A stretch of DNA of 58,878 nt, from contig JAXMAF010000031.1 in the NCBI GenBank assembly GCA_046350555.1, positions 1-58,878 of the forward strand. The letters are read 5' to 3'. Source of the DNA: JAXMAF01 sp046350555 (GTDB lineage: Bacteria; Planctomycetota; Phycisphaerae; Phycisphaerales; SM1A02). The position numbers and the translations under genes are program-made. Positions 43,672 to 54,003 of the stretch are shown one piece after another; positions within the stretch are counted from its first letter, which is position 1, and every line of letters begins with the position of its first letter. The notes beneath the pieces are model-generated. The model was given only the letters and a program-made list of their open reading frames with translations, ran no database searches and was not told the DNA's origin.

Positions 43672-44107
43672 GGCTCGGCTCCTCGCGATAGGGCGCCAGG
43701 AACGCCTCGACGGCGCCCTTGCGGATCTCGTTGAACCAGGCGTAGTCGGCGAGCGCTTCGGCCGCGAAGCGATCCGCGGCGTGCTCGTCGTCGACCATGA
43801 TGCGCAGGCCCGTCCCGATCACCTGCGCCTTGATGGTCCCGTCGGCGCGGCGAAGGTCGAGCAGGTCGACGTCGCGCCCCAATTGCACGGCGACATCCTG
43901 GGCGGCATCGAAGACGCCGACCGGATCCAGTGGCCGGTCCGCAAGCACGGCGAGGTCCACGTCGCTGCCGGGATGCGGCGGCCCGCCCACGGTCGACCCG
44001 ACGCGGTAGACGGCGAGCACGCGCACCTGACGCCCGCAGCGGCGACCGACGCTGTCGCGCACTGCGCGGCCGAGGTCGGCGTCGTCGGGCAGATCCATGG
44101 CGCGCAT
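43661..44107 (-). CDS. mntA: MntA-type nucleotidyltransferase antitoxin
   Basis: This 148-residue protein has the minimal nucleotidyltransferase motif G37-S38 followed by D49-x-D51 in SDVDLAVLAD, with the third acidic residue in GRDVDLLDL. The family transfers AMP to HepT, neutralising it. An ATG at 44098 (MDLPDD) is a possible alternative start. It is the first gene of a two-gene unit and is divergent from serC. Confidence 0.92.
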   Translation of the reverse strand: MRAMDLPDDADLGRAVRDSVGRRCGRQVRVLAVYRVGSTVGGPPHPGSDVDLAVLADRPLDPVGVFDAAQDVAVQLGRDVDLLDLRRADGTIKAQVIGTGLRIMVDDEHAADRFAAEALADYAWFNEIRKGAVEAFLAPYREEPSRGR

Positions 44108-44258
44108 GGTATCAACCCGACGCGCGCCGCCTTCGCGGCGCCGGTGGCTCCTCTGCGAGCCATCAAGCCTCGAACGCAGGCGCTGACGCAGCGGAAATGC
44201 CGCTCCGGACGGTCGCAGCAGAAGCCAAGGGGCGCTGTCGTGCTAAAGTCCCCGCGTC

Positions 44259-45416
44259 ATGACCACGCTCCTCGCCAACCGCGCCGCATCGGCGACGTCC
44301 ACTCGCGCATTCAACTTCTCGGCGGGCCCGGCGACGCTGCCGGAAGAGGTGCTCCGCGAGGCGCAGCAGGACATCTGGGACATCGCCGGCAGCGGCGTGG
44401 GGATCCTCGAGCACAGCCATCGCGGACCGCTCTTCGACCGGCTGCTGCACGAGGCCGTGACTGATTGCCGCGCGGTCGGTGGCGTGCCCGACACGCACGA
44501 GGTGCTCTTCATCCCGGGCGGCGCCACGCTCCAGTTCGGGATGATCCCGATGAACTTCCTGCATCCGGGCGGCGTGGCGGACTATCTCGACACCGGCGTC
44601 TGGGCGCACAAGGCGACGGTCGAGGCCCAGCGCTACGCCGAGACGATCGGCGCCAAGGTCAACGTCGCCTTCGACGGGCGGCCGACGCGCTACGACCACG
44701 TCCCCGCGGACGACGAGATCCGCCCCAGCGACAACGCCACCTACTTCCACTACTGCTCGAACAACACCGTCTTCGCCACGCAGTTCGCCCGACCGCCCTT
44801 CGGGGTCGACTCGCCGCGCTGGGCGAAGACCGGGCTCGTCTGCGACGCCAGCAGCGACATCTTCGCGCGGCCGTGGGATGTGGCCCATCACGCGATGATC
44901 TACGCCAGCGGCCAGAAGAACCTCGGCCCCTCGGGCATGGTGCTGGTCGTCATCCGGCGCGACTTCATGGCCCATGCGCGGCGAGGCAACGTCAGCATGC
45001 TCGACTATCGCACCTATCACGAGGGCGAGTCGCGCCCCAACACGCCCAACTCGTGGGGCATCTACCTCATGGGTCGCGTCTTCAAGTGGATCATCCGCCA
45101 GGGCGGCGTCGCGGCGCTCGCGAAGCGCAACGCCGAGAAGGCCCGGATCCTCTACGACGCCATCGATTCGTCCGGCGGCTTCTACACCGGTCTCGCCAGG
45201 CTGGCGAGCCGCTCGACCATGAACGTGAGCTTCCGCCTTCCCACGCCCGAGCTCGACGACCGCTTCGCCATCGAGGCCGCGAAGGAAGGCCTCGACGGAC
45301 TCAAGGGCCACCGCGACGCGGGAGGCATCCGCGCGTCGATCTACAACCCCATGCCGCGCGAAGGATGCGAAGCGCTGGCCGGATTCATGCGGGAATTCTC
45401 GCGACGGAACGGGTGA
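44259..45416 (+). CDS. serC: Phosphoserine aminotransferase
   Basis: This 385-residue PLP enzyme converts 3-phosphohydroxypyruvate and glutamate to phosphoserine in serine (and pyridoxine) biosynthesis. Motifs are NFSAGPATLPEEVL near the N-terminus, FIPGGATLQF, the DASSDIFARP segment and the SGQKNLGPSG loop with Lys220 as the PLP Schiff-base residue, then EGESRPNTPN and GHRDAGGIRASIYNP, characteristic of SerC. Length and motif order are normal. The ATG at 44259 precedes a short polar leader. Monocistronic, with a ~100-bp repeat copy following immediately. Confidence 0.96.
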   Translation: MTTLLANRAASATSTRAFNFSAGPATLPEEVLREAQQDIWDIAGSGVGILEHSHRGPLFDRLLHEAVTDCRAVGGVPDTHEVLFIPGGATLQFGMIPMNFLHPGGVADYLDTGVWAHKATVEAQRYAETIGAKVNVAFDGRPTRYDHVPADDEIRPSDNATYFHYCSNNTVFATQFARPPFGVDSPRWAKTGLVCDASSDIFARPWDVAHHAMIYASGQKNLGPSGMVLVVIRRDFMAHARRGNVSMLDYRTYHEGESRPNTPNSWGIYLMGRVFKWIIRQGGVAALAKRNAEKARILYDAIDSSGGFYTGLARLASRSTMNVSFRLPTPELDDRFAIEAAKEGLDGLKGHRDAGGIRASIYNPMPREGCEALAGFMREFSRRNG

Positions 45417-45418
45417 AG

Positions 45419-45520
45419 CGCGTCGCCGTTGATGCTCGCGCCCCACGCCATCCAATTGCGCCTTGCGACGCCGCCGTGGGCGAGTCGTCGAACGCAGGGC
45501 GGCCTCCTGGAATCCGTGTG
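45419..45520 (-). repeat. Interspersed ~100-bp repeat, copy 5
   Basis: On the minus strand this reads ACGGATTCCAGGAGGCC, CTGCGTTCGACGACTCGCCC, GGCGGCGTCGCAAGGCG, CAATTGG, GTGGGGCGCGAGCATCAAC, GGCGACGCG. It is the most diverged copy and lacks the ATG found in the others, so the family is unlikely to be maintained for coding. It starts directly after the serC stop. Confidence 0.8.
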
Positions 45521-45631
45521 AGCCGGCCTGCCCGATGAATCGCCCAGGTGCGCACACCGGCCACACGGCTCGAGGCGCCGGCGACCGCGCCACTTCGACA
45601 AACGGCGATGGAGCGCCGCACCTTGCGGTGC

Positions 45632-46126
45632 TCACCGAGACGCGGTGCGATCGAACAGGCGATCCGCGACCGCCGTGCACGCGCGCTCGCAGAGGGTGAA
45701 GACGAGTTCGAACCCGGCCACGTCGCCGTAGTACGGATCGGGCAATTCGTCGTGCCCGATCGTCTGGTCGAAGTCGAGCAGCAGGCGGACCTTCTTCGGC
45801 GGAGCGCCGCGAGCCAGGAGCTCGCGGGCGTTCAGGCGATCCATGCAGATGAGATGGTCGAAGCGATCGAAGTCGTCGCGCGTGACGGCCCGGGCCACCG
45901 ACGGCAGGTGGATGCCGTGGCGCTCGGCCGTCTCGATCGCCCGGTGATCGGGCCGCTCGCCGGCGTGCCAGTCGCCGGTCCCGGCGCTGTCGACATGGCA
46001 TCGATCCTCCAGCCCGCGCTGGCGCAGCACGTGCAGGAAGACCCCTTCCGCGATCGGACTGCGGCAGATGTTGCCCATGCAGACGAAGAGGACGGAGACC
46101 GGAGCGCGCGACGACGGCGGTGGCAT
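45632..46126 (-). CDS. Low-molecular-weight protein tyrosine phosphatase
   Basis: This 164-residue protein has the phosphatase P-loop CMGNICRSP near the N-terminus (CX5R-Ser) and the general-acid Asp in LPDPYYGD near the C-terminus, as in YfkJ/Wzb-type enzymes. It removes phosphate from Tyr or small aryl phosphates in the cytoplasm; in Gram-negatives such enzymes often regulate exopolysaccharide export. The ATG at 46126 gives a ten-residue lead before VLFVCMGN. It is divergent from the ABC ATPase. Confidence 0.94.
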   Translation of the reverse strand: MPPPSSRAPVSVLFVCMGNICRSPIAEGVFLHVLRQRGLEDRCHVDSAGTGDWHAGERPDHRAIETAERHGIHLPSVARAVTRDDFDRFDHLICMDRLNARELLARGAPPKKVRLLLDFDQTIGHDELPDPYYGDVAGFELVFTLCERACTAVADRLFDRTASR

Positions 46127-46228
46127 GGCCGCACGATACCGGCGGAGGCGCGCCGGTTCATCGACGTGGCCAGGACGAGGTCCGCGCCCGCGCCACGCGT
46201 GAAACGAACCTGCTCTACCATCCCGACC

Positions 46229-47145
46229 GTGTTGCGCATCGAGAACGCCCGCAAGTCCTACCAGTCGACCGTCGCCCTCGACGGGTGCTCGCTGGCCGTC
46301 GGCGAGCGCGAGTGGCTCGGTCTGCTCGGCCCCAACGGCGCGGGGAAGACGTCGCTGATCCGGGCCATCTCCGGGCGCGTGCACCTCGATGCGGGGACGA
46401 TCGAGCTCTTCGGCGCCGCGCTGAACGGCGAGCGGGCCCATGACGCGGCGCTGCGCCACCGCCTCGGCGTCGTGCCGCAGGAGATCGCCCTCTATCCGAC
46501 CCTCACCGCCCGCGAGAACCTCGAGACGTTCGCGGGATTCAAGGGCATTCGCGGCGCGACGCGGCGCGAGCGCGTCGAGTGGGCGCTCGAGTTCACCGGT
46601 CTGGCCGACCGCGCCGACGATCTCACCAAGCACTTCTCCGGCGGCATGAAGCGCCGGCTCAACATCGCCTGCGGCGTGCTGCACCGACCCGCGCTGATCC
46701 TGCTGGACGAACCGACCGTCGGCGTCGATCCGCAGAGCCGCCAGCGCATCTGGGAGATGCTCGCGCAGCTTCGCGAGGGCGGAGCGGCGCTGCTCATCAC
46801 GACGCACCAGCTCGACGAGGCGCAGCAGCTCTGCGACCGCATCGTCATCATCGACCACGGCCGCAGCATCGCCTCGGGGACGGTGCCGGAACTCATCGCC
46901 TCGACCATCGGCATGCGCCACGAGGTCTCGCTCCGCCTCGACGCGCCGCCTCCCGCGGCGCTGGCGGCGGATGGACTGCGCATCGACGGCCGAGCCATCG
47001 TCGGTCGCCTCGGCAACGTGGCCTCCGAACTGCCGGCGCTCCTGGCGAGGATCGCCGCGAGCGACCGCATCGTCGAGGACGTGCAGCTCGGCTCGCCGAC
47101 GCTGCACTCGGTTTTCATCGCCCTGACCGGCAGGGAGCTGCGCGA

Positions 47146-47149
<4 letters not shown>
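46229..47149 (+). CDS. ABC-2 type transporter ATPase (NodI/DrrA-like)
   Basis: This 306-residue ATPase has Walker A GPNGAGKTS, Q-loop VVPQEIALYP, signature FSGGMKRRL, Walker B LILLDEPTVGVDP and H-loop ITTHQ. The C-terminal 75 residues form a family-specific domain. The GTG at 46229 begins VLRIENARKSY directly; no ATG is near. The permease start overlaps its stop (ATGA), so they form an exporter pair. The substrate, perhaps a polysaccharide, antibiotic or lipid, is unknown. Confidence 0.93.
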
Positions 47150-48581
<1,432 letters not shown>

Positions 48582-48582
<1 letters not shown>

Positions 48583-49355
48583 TGCATGACACGCTCATCG
48601 GCCTTGGCACGCTCATCGGCTGGGTCGGCGCCGGGCGCCCGAAGAAGGGCGCCGTCGGGGGCGCGCTCATGCTCGCAAGCGCGCTGCTGCTCGCGAGCTG
48701 TGCGTCCACGGCGCCAGGTCCGTCGGCCGCGAACGACGAGTACGTCCTCGTGACCCTCCGGAGCGGACCGGACCCCACAGGGCGCTCCGACGCCGATCGC
48801 GCCGCGATCCAGGCGGCGCACCTGGCGAACATCCGCCGGCTCGCGGAGGAACACAAGCTCCTCGTCGCCGGGCCCTACGGCAAGGTGAATCACGACCCGA
48901 CGGCCCGCGGCATCTTCATCCTCAACGTCCGTTCGTTCGACGAGGCCCGCGCCATCACGAAGACCGATCCTGCGGTGATCGACGGCGTGCTGGCGATGGA
49001 TCTCGAGTCGCTCCGCACCGACGCCGACCTGCGCGCCGCGCTCGATGCCGAACTCGCCGTCAACGCCGAAGTGAAGCGGGCGGGCGGCGAACGACCGATG
49101 GGCGAAGGCATGCGCACGTACATCGTGCTGCGCGCCGACGACGGGGCGCAGGCCGCTCGCGCCCTGGACCGGATCCTGCCGCCGAACACGATCGTCGTCG
49201 GCGGCCGCGTCGACGGCACGCGCGGCTTCTTCATCCTCGACGCGACCGACCCATCCACGGTGCGCGGCTGGATCGCCAAGGAGCCCGACGCGCTCGGCCC
49301 CTGCACGCTCGACGAGTGGTACGGCAGCGCGTTGCTCGTCCGCGCGATGCGATGA
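48582..49355 (+). CDS. Lipoprotein with YCII-related domains
   Basis: This 257-residue protein has a long leader ending in a lipobox (ALMLASALLLAS-C), then YCII-like sequence (LVTLRSGPDPTGRSDADRAAIQAAHLANIRRLAEEHKLLVAGPYG, IFILNVRSFDEARAITKTDPAV) and a second weaker repeat (MRTYIVLRADD...). YCII domains bind small ligands; enzyme activity is uncertain. The start at 48582 overlaps the permease stop by one base, so it is probably the third gene of the exporter operon, perhaps a periplasmic accessory. Confidence 0.8.
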
Positions 49356-49496
49356 TCGCATGGCTGGCGTGGGACCTCGCGGCCTGACGGACGATGGGAT
49401 GCCCCGCGCCGGCGCCGAAATGAGGCGCTTTTCTGCGCAGGAGGGAGATGCGCCCGGCGTATGCGTATCAGCCGCCTTCCACGAGGGTCCCCGCTC

Positions 49497-50930
49497 ATGC
49501 CAAGACCTGACATCGCCCGAATCGTCGTTGCGACCGCCCTGCTGCCCGCCGTCGCCGCCTCCGCGGGCATCGTCAGCGCCTGGATCGACCCCGGCGGCGG
49601 AGGCTTCTCCGATGCCGCCAACTGGTCCGCCGGCGTTCCCGGCGCGCTCGACACCGCCCTCTTCGACCTGCGGGCCACCTACGCCGTCGACCTCGCCGTC
49701 CCCGCGAGCGTGCAGCGTCTGATCGTGCGGAGGGGTTCGGTCGACCTCGCCCTCGCTGCGCTGCTCGACGCGACCTCTTCCTCGGCGCTGCTGCCCTCGA
49801 TCGTCGTCGGCGACACGGCGGATCGCTCGCCTTCGTTGGCCATCCTCGGCCAGGTCCACGGCCGGTTCATGGACATCGCTTCGGGCCTCTTCGGTTCCGG
49901 CACGGTCATGGTCGGGCCCGGCGCCTCGCTCGACCTCGACCAGGTGCTCTCGGTCGGCCCGCGAGGCGCCGCGGCGTTCACCGTGGATGGCGGAACGCTC
50001 GCCTGCCTGCGCCTCGTTGCGGGCGCGCTCGACACCGGCGACGCAGAGGTCGCCGTGCACGACGGCACGCTCGTGGCCGACGACGCAATCATCGTCGCGC
50101 AGAAGGGTGTCGCGTCGCTGCGCCTCGACCTCGGAACGAACGCCACGAGTGGCGACGGCATCGTCGCGATGAGTCCGCTTTCCGACGGAACGATGCTGGT
50201 CGACGGTGTCGGGACCACGCTCGACCTCTCCGGCACGCTCGACATCGGCCGCAACGGCGAGGGCGTGCTCGAGATCACCAACGGCGCGACGGTCTCCGTC
50301 GGGGAATTCGTGACCGTCGGCACCATTCCTGCGTCGTTCATCTTCCCCTACTGGCCAGCGGGCGATGGACTCGTCCTGGTCGAAGGTGACGGCTCGCTGC
50401 TGACGGTCGGCGGCGACCTCTACGTGCCGCTGGGCGGCATCGGCACGGTCGATCTCCGCAGCGGCGGAAGGATCGAGGTCGCCGGCGACCTCGTGCTGAA
50501 CTCGTCCGCCGACAGCCTCTTCAGGTTCGCGCTGAAGCATGCCGGCCCCGTGCCGATCATCGACGTGGCAGGCGACGTCGTCGGCGAGGGGTCCTCCATG
50601 GTCCTGTCGCTCGCGGATGGCTTCACCCCCTCGCCGGACGAGCCCTTCATCCTCATCGCCGCCACGAACATCGTCGCGAACTTCGATGCCACGCTCGAGA
50701 CGGGACCCGGTTTCATCTGGAGTTTCATCATCGGGCCCCTTGGGGATCGCGCCGCCGTCTACGCGATGGTGCAGGCGATCCCGGACCTCAACGGCGATGG
50801 CATCGTCGACGGCGCCGATCTCGGCCTGCTGCTCGGCAACTGGGGCGGCACGGGGCTCGGCGATCTCAACGGCGATGGCGTCGTCGATGGTGGCGATCTT
50901 GGTGGGCTGCTGGCGGCGTGGTCGGGGTAA
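49497..50930 (+). CDS. Exported beta-rich protein with dockerin-like tail
   Basis: This 477-residue protein has a signal peptide (VATALLPAVAASAG), the opening WIDPGGGGFSDAANWSAGVPG shared in pattern with the 33.5- and 38.5-kb genes, repeated beta units (GVASLRLDLGTNATSG, GEGVLEITNGATVSVGEFVTVG, LTVGGDLYVPLGG) typical of beta-helix surface proteins, and two dockerin-like loops (DLNGDGIVDGADLGLLLGNW and DLNGDGVVDGGDLGGLLAAW). An upstream ATG at 49461 is possible. A long hairpin begins within its stop codon. Confidence 0.85.
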   Translation: MPRPDIARIVVATALLPAVAASAGIVSAWIDPGGGGFSDAANWSAGVPGALDTALFDLRATYAVDLAVPASVQRLIVRRGSVDLALAALLDATSSSALLPSIVVGDTADRSPSLAILGQVHGRFMDIASGLFGSGTVMVGPGASLDLDQVLSVGPRGAAAFTVDGGTLACLRLVAGALDTGDAEVAVHDGTLVADDAIIVAQKGVASLRLDLGTNATSGDGIVAMSPLSDGTMLVDGVGTTLDLSGTLDIGRNGEGVLEITNGATVSVGEFVTVGTIPASFIFPYWPAGDGLVLVEGDGSLLTVGGDLYVPLGGIGTVDLRSGGRIEVAGDLVLNSSADSLFRFALKHAGPVPIIDVAGDVVGEGSSMVLSLADGFTPSPDEPFILIAATNIVANFDATLETGPGFIWSFIIGPLGDRAAVYAMVQAIPDLNGDGIVDGADLGLLLGNWGGTGLGDLNGDGVVDGGDLGGLLAAWSG

Positions 50931-50978
50931 CCAGTAACCAGTAACTGGTTACTGGTTATTGGTTATTGGTTATTGGTT
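50929..50978. repeat. Perfect 29-bp palindrome plus 7-bp tandem repeat
   Basis: The 14-bp arms AACCAGTAACCAGT and ACTGGTTACTGGTT flank a single A (50943). Three ATTGGTT units follow at 50958-50978. The palindrome overlaps the TAA of the preceding gene, and the AT-rich tract differs sharply from the surrounding GC-rich DNA. It could terminate transcription or be a small repeat element; the following gene starts 29 bases later. Confidence 0.8.
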
Positions 50979-51006
50979 TCTTCTCGTCCATTCACGAGGT
51001 TCATCC

Positions 51007-52239
51007 ATGCGCCGTGCGTTCACGTTGGTTGAGTTGCTGATTGTTGTTGCGGCCGCAGCGCTGCTTGTTGCTGCGGTGGTGCCGACCCTTGCCCGCGCGC
51101 GGGGCGACTCGGGGCAGATCACGTCGATGAACAACCTTCAGACGCTCTCGTTCGCCTGCGCGGTCTATGCGTGGGACTTCAACGACCGCCAGCCGACGTG
51201 GATCCCCGACGATGCGGGGCTGTACGTCTCGCAGTCCGGCGGCAGCAACTGGGCCTCGGCGTACATCTCCGGCGGTGGTGGTTGTCCGCCACAACTGATC
51301 CTCGGCTGGGACAGCAACCCGAATCCGACGATCTGGGGCTACTTCCTCGGCTGCGGAAGCTTCCCGGGCAATAGCGGGAACGCGCCGGTCTACGAGCCCA
51401 ACACCTTCACCGCGAACAACGTCTTCGGCAGCTTCCGCCTGCTCAACGCCCACATGTTCTCGCAGTACGTCGACGGTCGCTTCTACAGCGAGACCTTCTT
51501 CGCGCCGAACGACCAGAAGACATGGGAGCTGGCCGAGCCGCGCTTCGCGCTCACCGCCGAGTTCACCGTTCCCGGCGGGGCGAACCCGCAATTGGTGACC
51601 TCCAGCTATGCGGCATCGCCAGCCGCCATGTGGAATCCCGAAGTGCTCGCATTCAACGCGGCGACCGGTGGCTGGTTCCGCAGCCCCAACACCTTCTTCG
51701 ACAGCTACAAGAGCCCGAGCGTCTCGCAGTGCGCGTATCCCGAACTCAAGACGCGCATCATCGAGCACAACTGGAACCTCGGAGCCCCGGCGCCGGTCAA
51801 TCCGGCGTTCGCCGGCGGCTACACGCCGTACTTCTTCAACAGCGGCATCGACGCCACGCCGCTGACGCTCTTCTTCGACGGGCATGTGGCCGAGCTGCCG
51901 AACACCCAGGTCGTCGCCGACGACGAGCTCGTGCTCAGGCAGACCGGCGGCGAGGTCGGCCTCTGGACACGCGACACGCCGATGGGCACCAACGGCTATT
52001 ACGGCGCGCAGTCGTACGACGGCACGCTGGTGAGCCATCACGTGCTCACCGCCAACGGCATCCTCGGCCGCGACGTGCTCTACGCCGCCGCGCCGTCGAA
52101 GGACGCCCGCGACGGAGGCGTCGCCGGCGACCACGCGGATCGCGGGCCCCACGGCGCAGCGCCCGGCGCGGCGCCGACCCGGCGCCCGCGGCCGCTCGCT
52201 CCTCCCGGCATGGCGCCCATCGGCGCCCCGCTGCCATGA
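51007..52239 (+). CDS. Type II secretion/type IV pilin-like pseudopilin (large C-terminal domain)
   Basis: This 410-residue protein opens MRRAFTLVELLIVVAAAALL, with the prepilin peptidase motif (R-A-F-T-L-V-E-L) and the hydrophobic helix that anchors pseudopilins. The extracellular domain is long and Gly/Asn/Phe-rich and includes the SGIDATPLTLFFDGHVAEL block found in planctomycete prepilin-like DUF1559-type proteins. The C-terminal 45 residues are low-complexity Ala/Pro/Arg. GAGG lies 7 bases before the ATG at 51007. It is flanked by two dockerin-tagged protein genes, suggesting joint surface assembly. Confidence 0.88.
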   Translation: MRRAFTLVELLIVVAAAALLVAAVVPTLARARGDSGQITSMNNLQTLSFACAVYAWDFNDRQPTWIPDDAGLYVSQSGGSNWASAYISGGGGCPPQLILGWDSNPNPTIWGYFLGCGSFPGNSGNAPVYEPNTFTANNVFGSFRLLNAHMFSQYVDGRFYSETFFAPNDQKTWELAEPRFALTAEFTVPGGANPQLVTSSYAASPAAMWNPEVLAFNAATGGWFRSPNTFFDSYKSPSVSQCAYPELKTRIIEHNWNLGAPAPVNPAFAGGYTPYFFNSGIDATPLTLFFDGHVAELPNTQVVADDELVLRQTGGEVGLWTRDTPMGTNGYYGAQSYDGTLVSHHVLTANGILGRDVLYAAAPSKDARDGGVAGDHADRGPHGAAPGAAPTRRPRPLAPPGMAPIGAPLP

Positions 52240-52279
52240 CCTCCGTCGAGACCCGTTCTTCCAACACGAGGAGATTCCG

Positions 52280-53605
52280 ATGTTGTCGATCGTCCTGTCC
52301 GGCGCGCTCGCCATCGGCGCAACCAGCGTCGTCGAGCAATGGTGTCCGCTCGACTCGATCCCGACGTCGCCCGCGTGCCCGGGCGGATGCGTGTCGAGCG
52401 TGTCGCTGGTGCGCGCGGCCGAGATCGACGGAACCCGCCATGTCGCGTGGACGCTCGCCTCGGGCCCCAACGTGCTCTATTCGGCGCGGGAAGAGATGGA
52501 CGGCACGTGGACCCTCGCATCGCAGCCGGGACCGACCGGCACCGCGGCCCGCCAGCTCGCCCTCGATGGCAACCTTCTCGCCGTCGCCTGGGCTGCGCAG
52601 GTGAATCTCTTCCGGTTGGTCGACGGCGCGTGGACTCCCGAAGCGACGCTCACCTCGGCCGCGCCAAACTTCGCGGCCAGCGTGGCCGTGTGGTCGCCCG
52701 CGGGCGGACCGGAGCGCGTCGTGGTCGGCGCCGCGGTGCAGCAAGGCACGGGACCGGCCGGTTCGGCGACCGTCTTCCGCAAGGACGCTGGCTGGATCGT
52801 CGAGCAGGTCCTGAACGCGCCGCCCGGCCTCGGCTCGCCGGCGGCCTTCGGTCGCGCCGTGGCCATCGACGGCGAGCGCATCGCCGTCTCGGCGCCGGAC
52901 ACCAACACCGCCACCTACAACGGCCCGCTCTCGATCTTCGAGCGACAGGACGGAACGTGGTCGCAAGCCTCGACGATCGCGGTTCCGACGTGGCTCGAGC
53001 CGCAGCTCGGCAACCGTCTCGCGCTGCGCGGCGACACGCTGGCGGCGGTGAACGGATCGTTCGTTTCGCTGACCACACCGACGCGCGTGCAGGTCTTCCA
53101 TCGCTCCGGCGGAACATGGTCGCCGACCGAGCTCTTGCAGGCCGAGGGCAACGCGACGCAGTTTGGTCGCGACCTCGCCATGCGCCTCGACGGCGCGGAT
53201 GTGCAGCTCACCATCGCCGCATACCAGTTGACAAACAACGACATCCTCACCGGTGCGTGGCTCTACCGACTCCACCAGGGAATCGTGATCCACGAGACGC
53301 GGCTGCGCAATCCGAAGTCGCTGCTCGATGGACCGGACGTGTCGACACCCGGCGCCTTCCTCGTCGACGGCGCCACGCCGTGGGCGGCGCTCGCCGCGCC
53401 AACGGCCCTTGGCGGCTCGGCGATCCGCATCGTGCAGCTCGATGCGTGCCCGGCCACGGCCGATCTCAACGGCGACGGGATCGTCAACGGCGCCGATCTC
53501 GGCATCCTGCTCGGCAACTGGGGCAACGCCGGCGTCGGCGATCTCAACGGCGACGGCGTCGTGAACGGCGCCGATCTCGGCATCCTGCTCGGCGCGTGGA
53601 GTTGA
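52280..53605 (+). CDS. Exported beta-propeller-like protein with dockerin-like tail
   Basis: This 441-residue protein begins with a signal segment (MLSIVLSGALAIGATSVVE; AGGAG 9 bases upstream). The central part is a set of repeats resembling FG-GAP blades (AFGRAVAIDGERIAVSAPDTN, NRLALRGDTLAAVNGS, QFGRDLAMRLDG) and ends in two dockerin-like loops (DLNGDGIVNGADLGILLGNW and DLNGDGVVNGADLGILLGAW). Possibly a binding protein for the cell surface. It lies 40 bp after the pseudopilin gene and may be co-transcribed with it. Confidence 0.87.
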   Translation: MLSIVLSGALAIGATSVVEQWCPLDSIPTSPACPGGCVSSVSLVRAAEIDGTRHVAWTLASGPNVLYSAREEMDGTWTLASQPGPTGTAARQLALDGNLLAVAWAAQVNLFRLVDGAWTPEATLTSAAPNFAASVAVWSPAGGPERVVVGAAVQQGTGPAGSATVFRKDAGWIVEQVLNAPPGLGSPAAFGRAVAIDGERIAVSAPDTNTATYNGPLSIFERQDGTWSQASTIAVPTWLEPQLGNRLALRGDTLAAVNGSFVSLTTPTRVQVFHRSGGTWSPTELLQAEGNATQFGRDLAMRLDGADVQLTIAAYQLTNNDILTGAWLYRLHQGIVIHETRLRNPKSLLDGPDVSTPGAFLVDGATPWAALAAPTALGGSAIRIVQLDACPATADLNGDGIVNGADLGILLGNWGNAGVGDLNGDGVVNGADLGILLGAWS

Positions 53606-54003
53606 GCGGCGCGGGTTTCGTATGCGATGGCGTGAAGCGGGCGCGACCGCGCTGAGCGGTTGAAGGGGGCGAGGCGAGGGGAATCAGGAGTTCGGAGTCG
53701 GGGACTCCGTCCGACGATGCCCGCAAACCAGCAGTCGGTCGAGCGTGTCGGTGGAATCAGGAGCTCGGAATCGGAGACCCCGTCCGACGCATCGGTCGAC
53801 TCTTGCGCGCCGGCGCAACCGTCGGCACGTGAGCGTGTGCGCGTGCGCCCACTGGCGTCCCCGACTCCGAATTCCGCCGCCGCAGGCGGCTTCCCGTCGA
53901 CCATCCTTCGACCGCCCCGCACGGTCGCGCCCGTCCCAACCCATCGAACACCGCACGCCCTCCCCCAACGCCCCCGCCTATGATCGTCCGTTCTCTGACA
54001 ACT
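53606..54003. other. Intergenic gap with a direct/inverted repeat upstream of tmRNA
   Basis: GAATCAGGAG followed by (T/C)TCGGA(G/A)TCGG occurs at 53681 and 53754 in the same orientation, and a partial inverted copy (CCCCGACTCCGAATTCC) occurs near 53860. No gene is convincing here. The right end must contain the tmRNA promoter. Confidence 0.55.
53979..53984 (+). promoter_or_regulatory. Candidate -10 box of the tmRNA gene
   Basis: TATGAT lies 19 bases upstream of the tmRNA 5' end. No good -35 hexamer is found at the correct distance, so this is only a suggestion. Confidence 0.4.
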
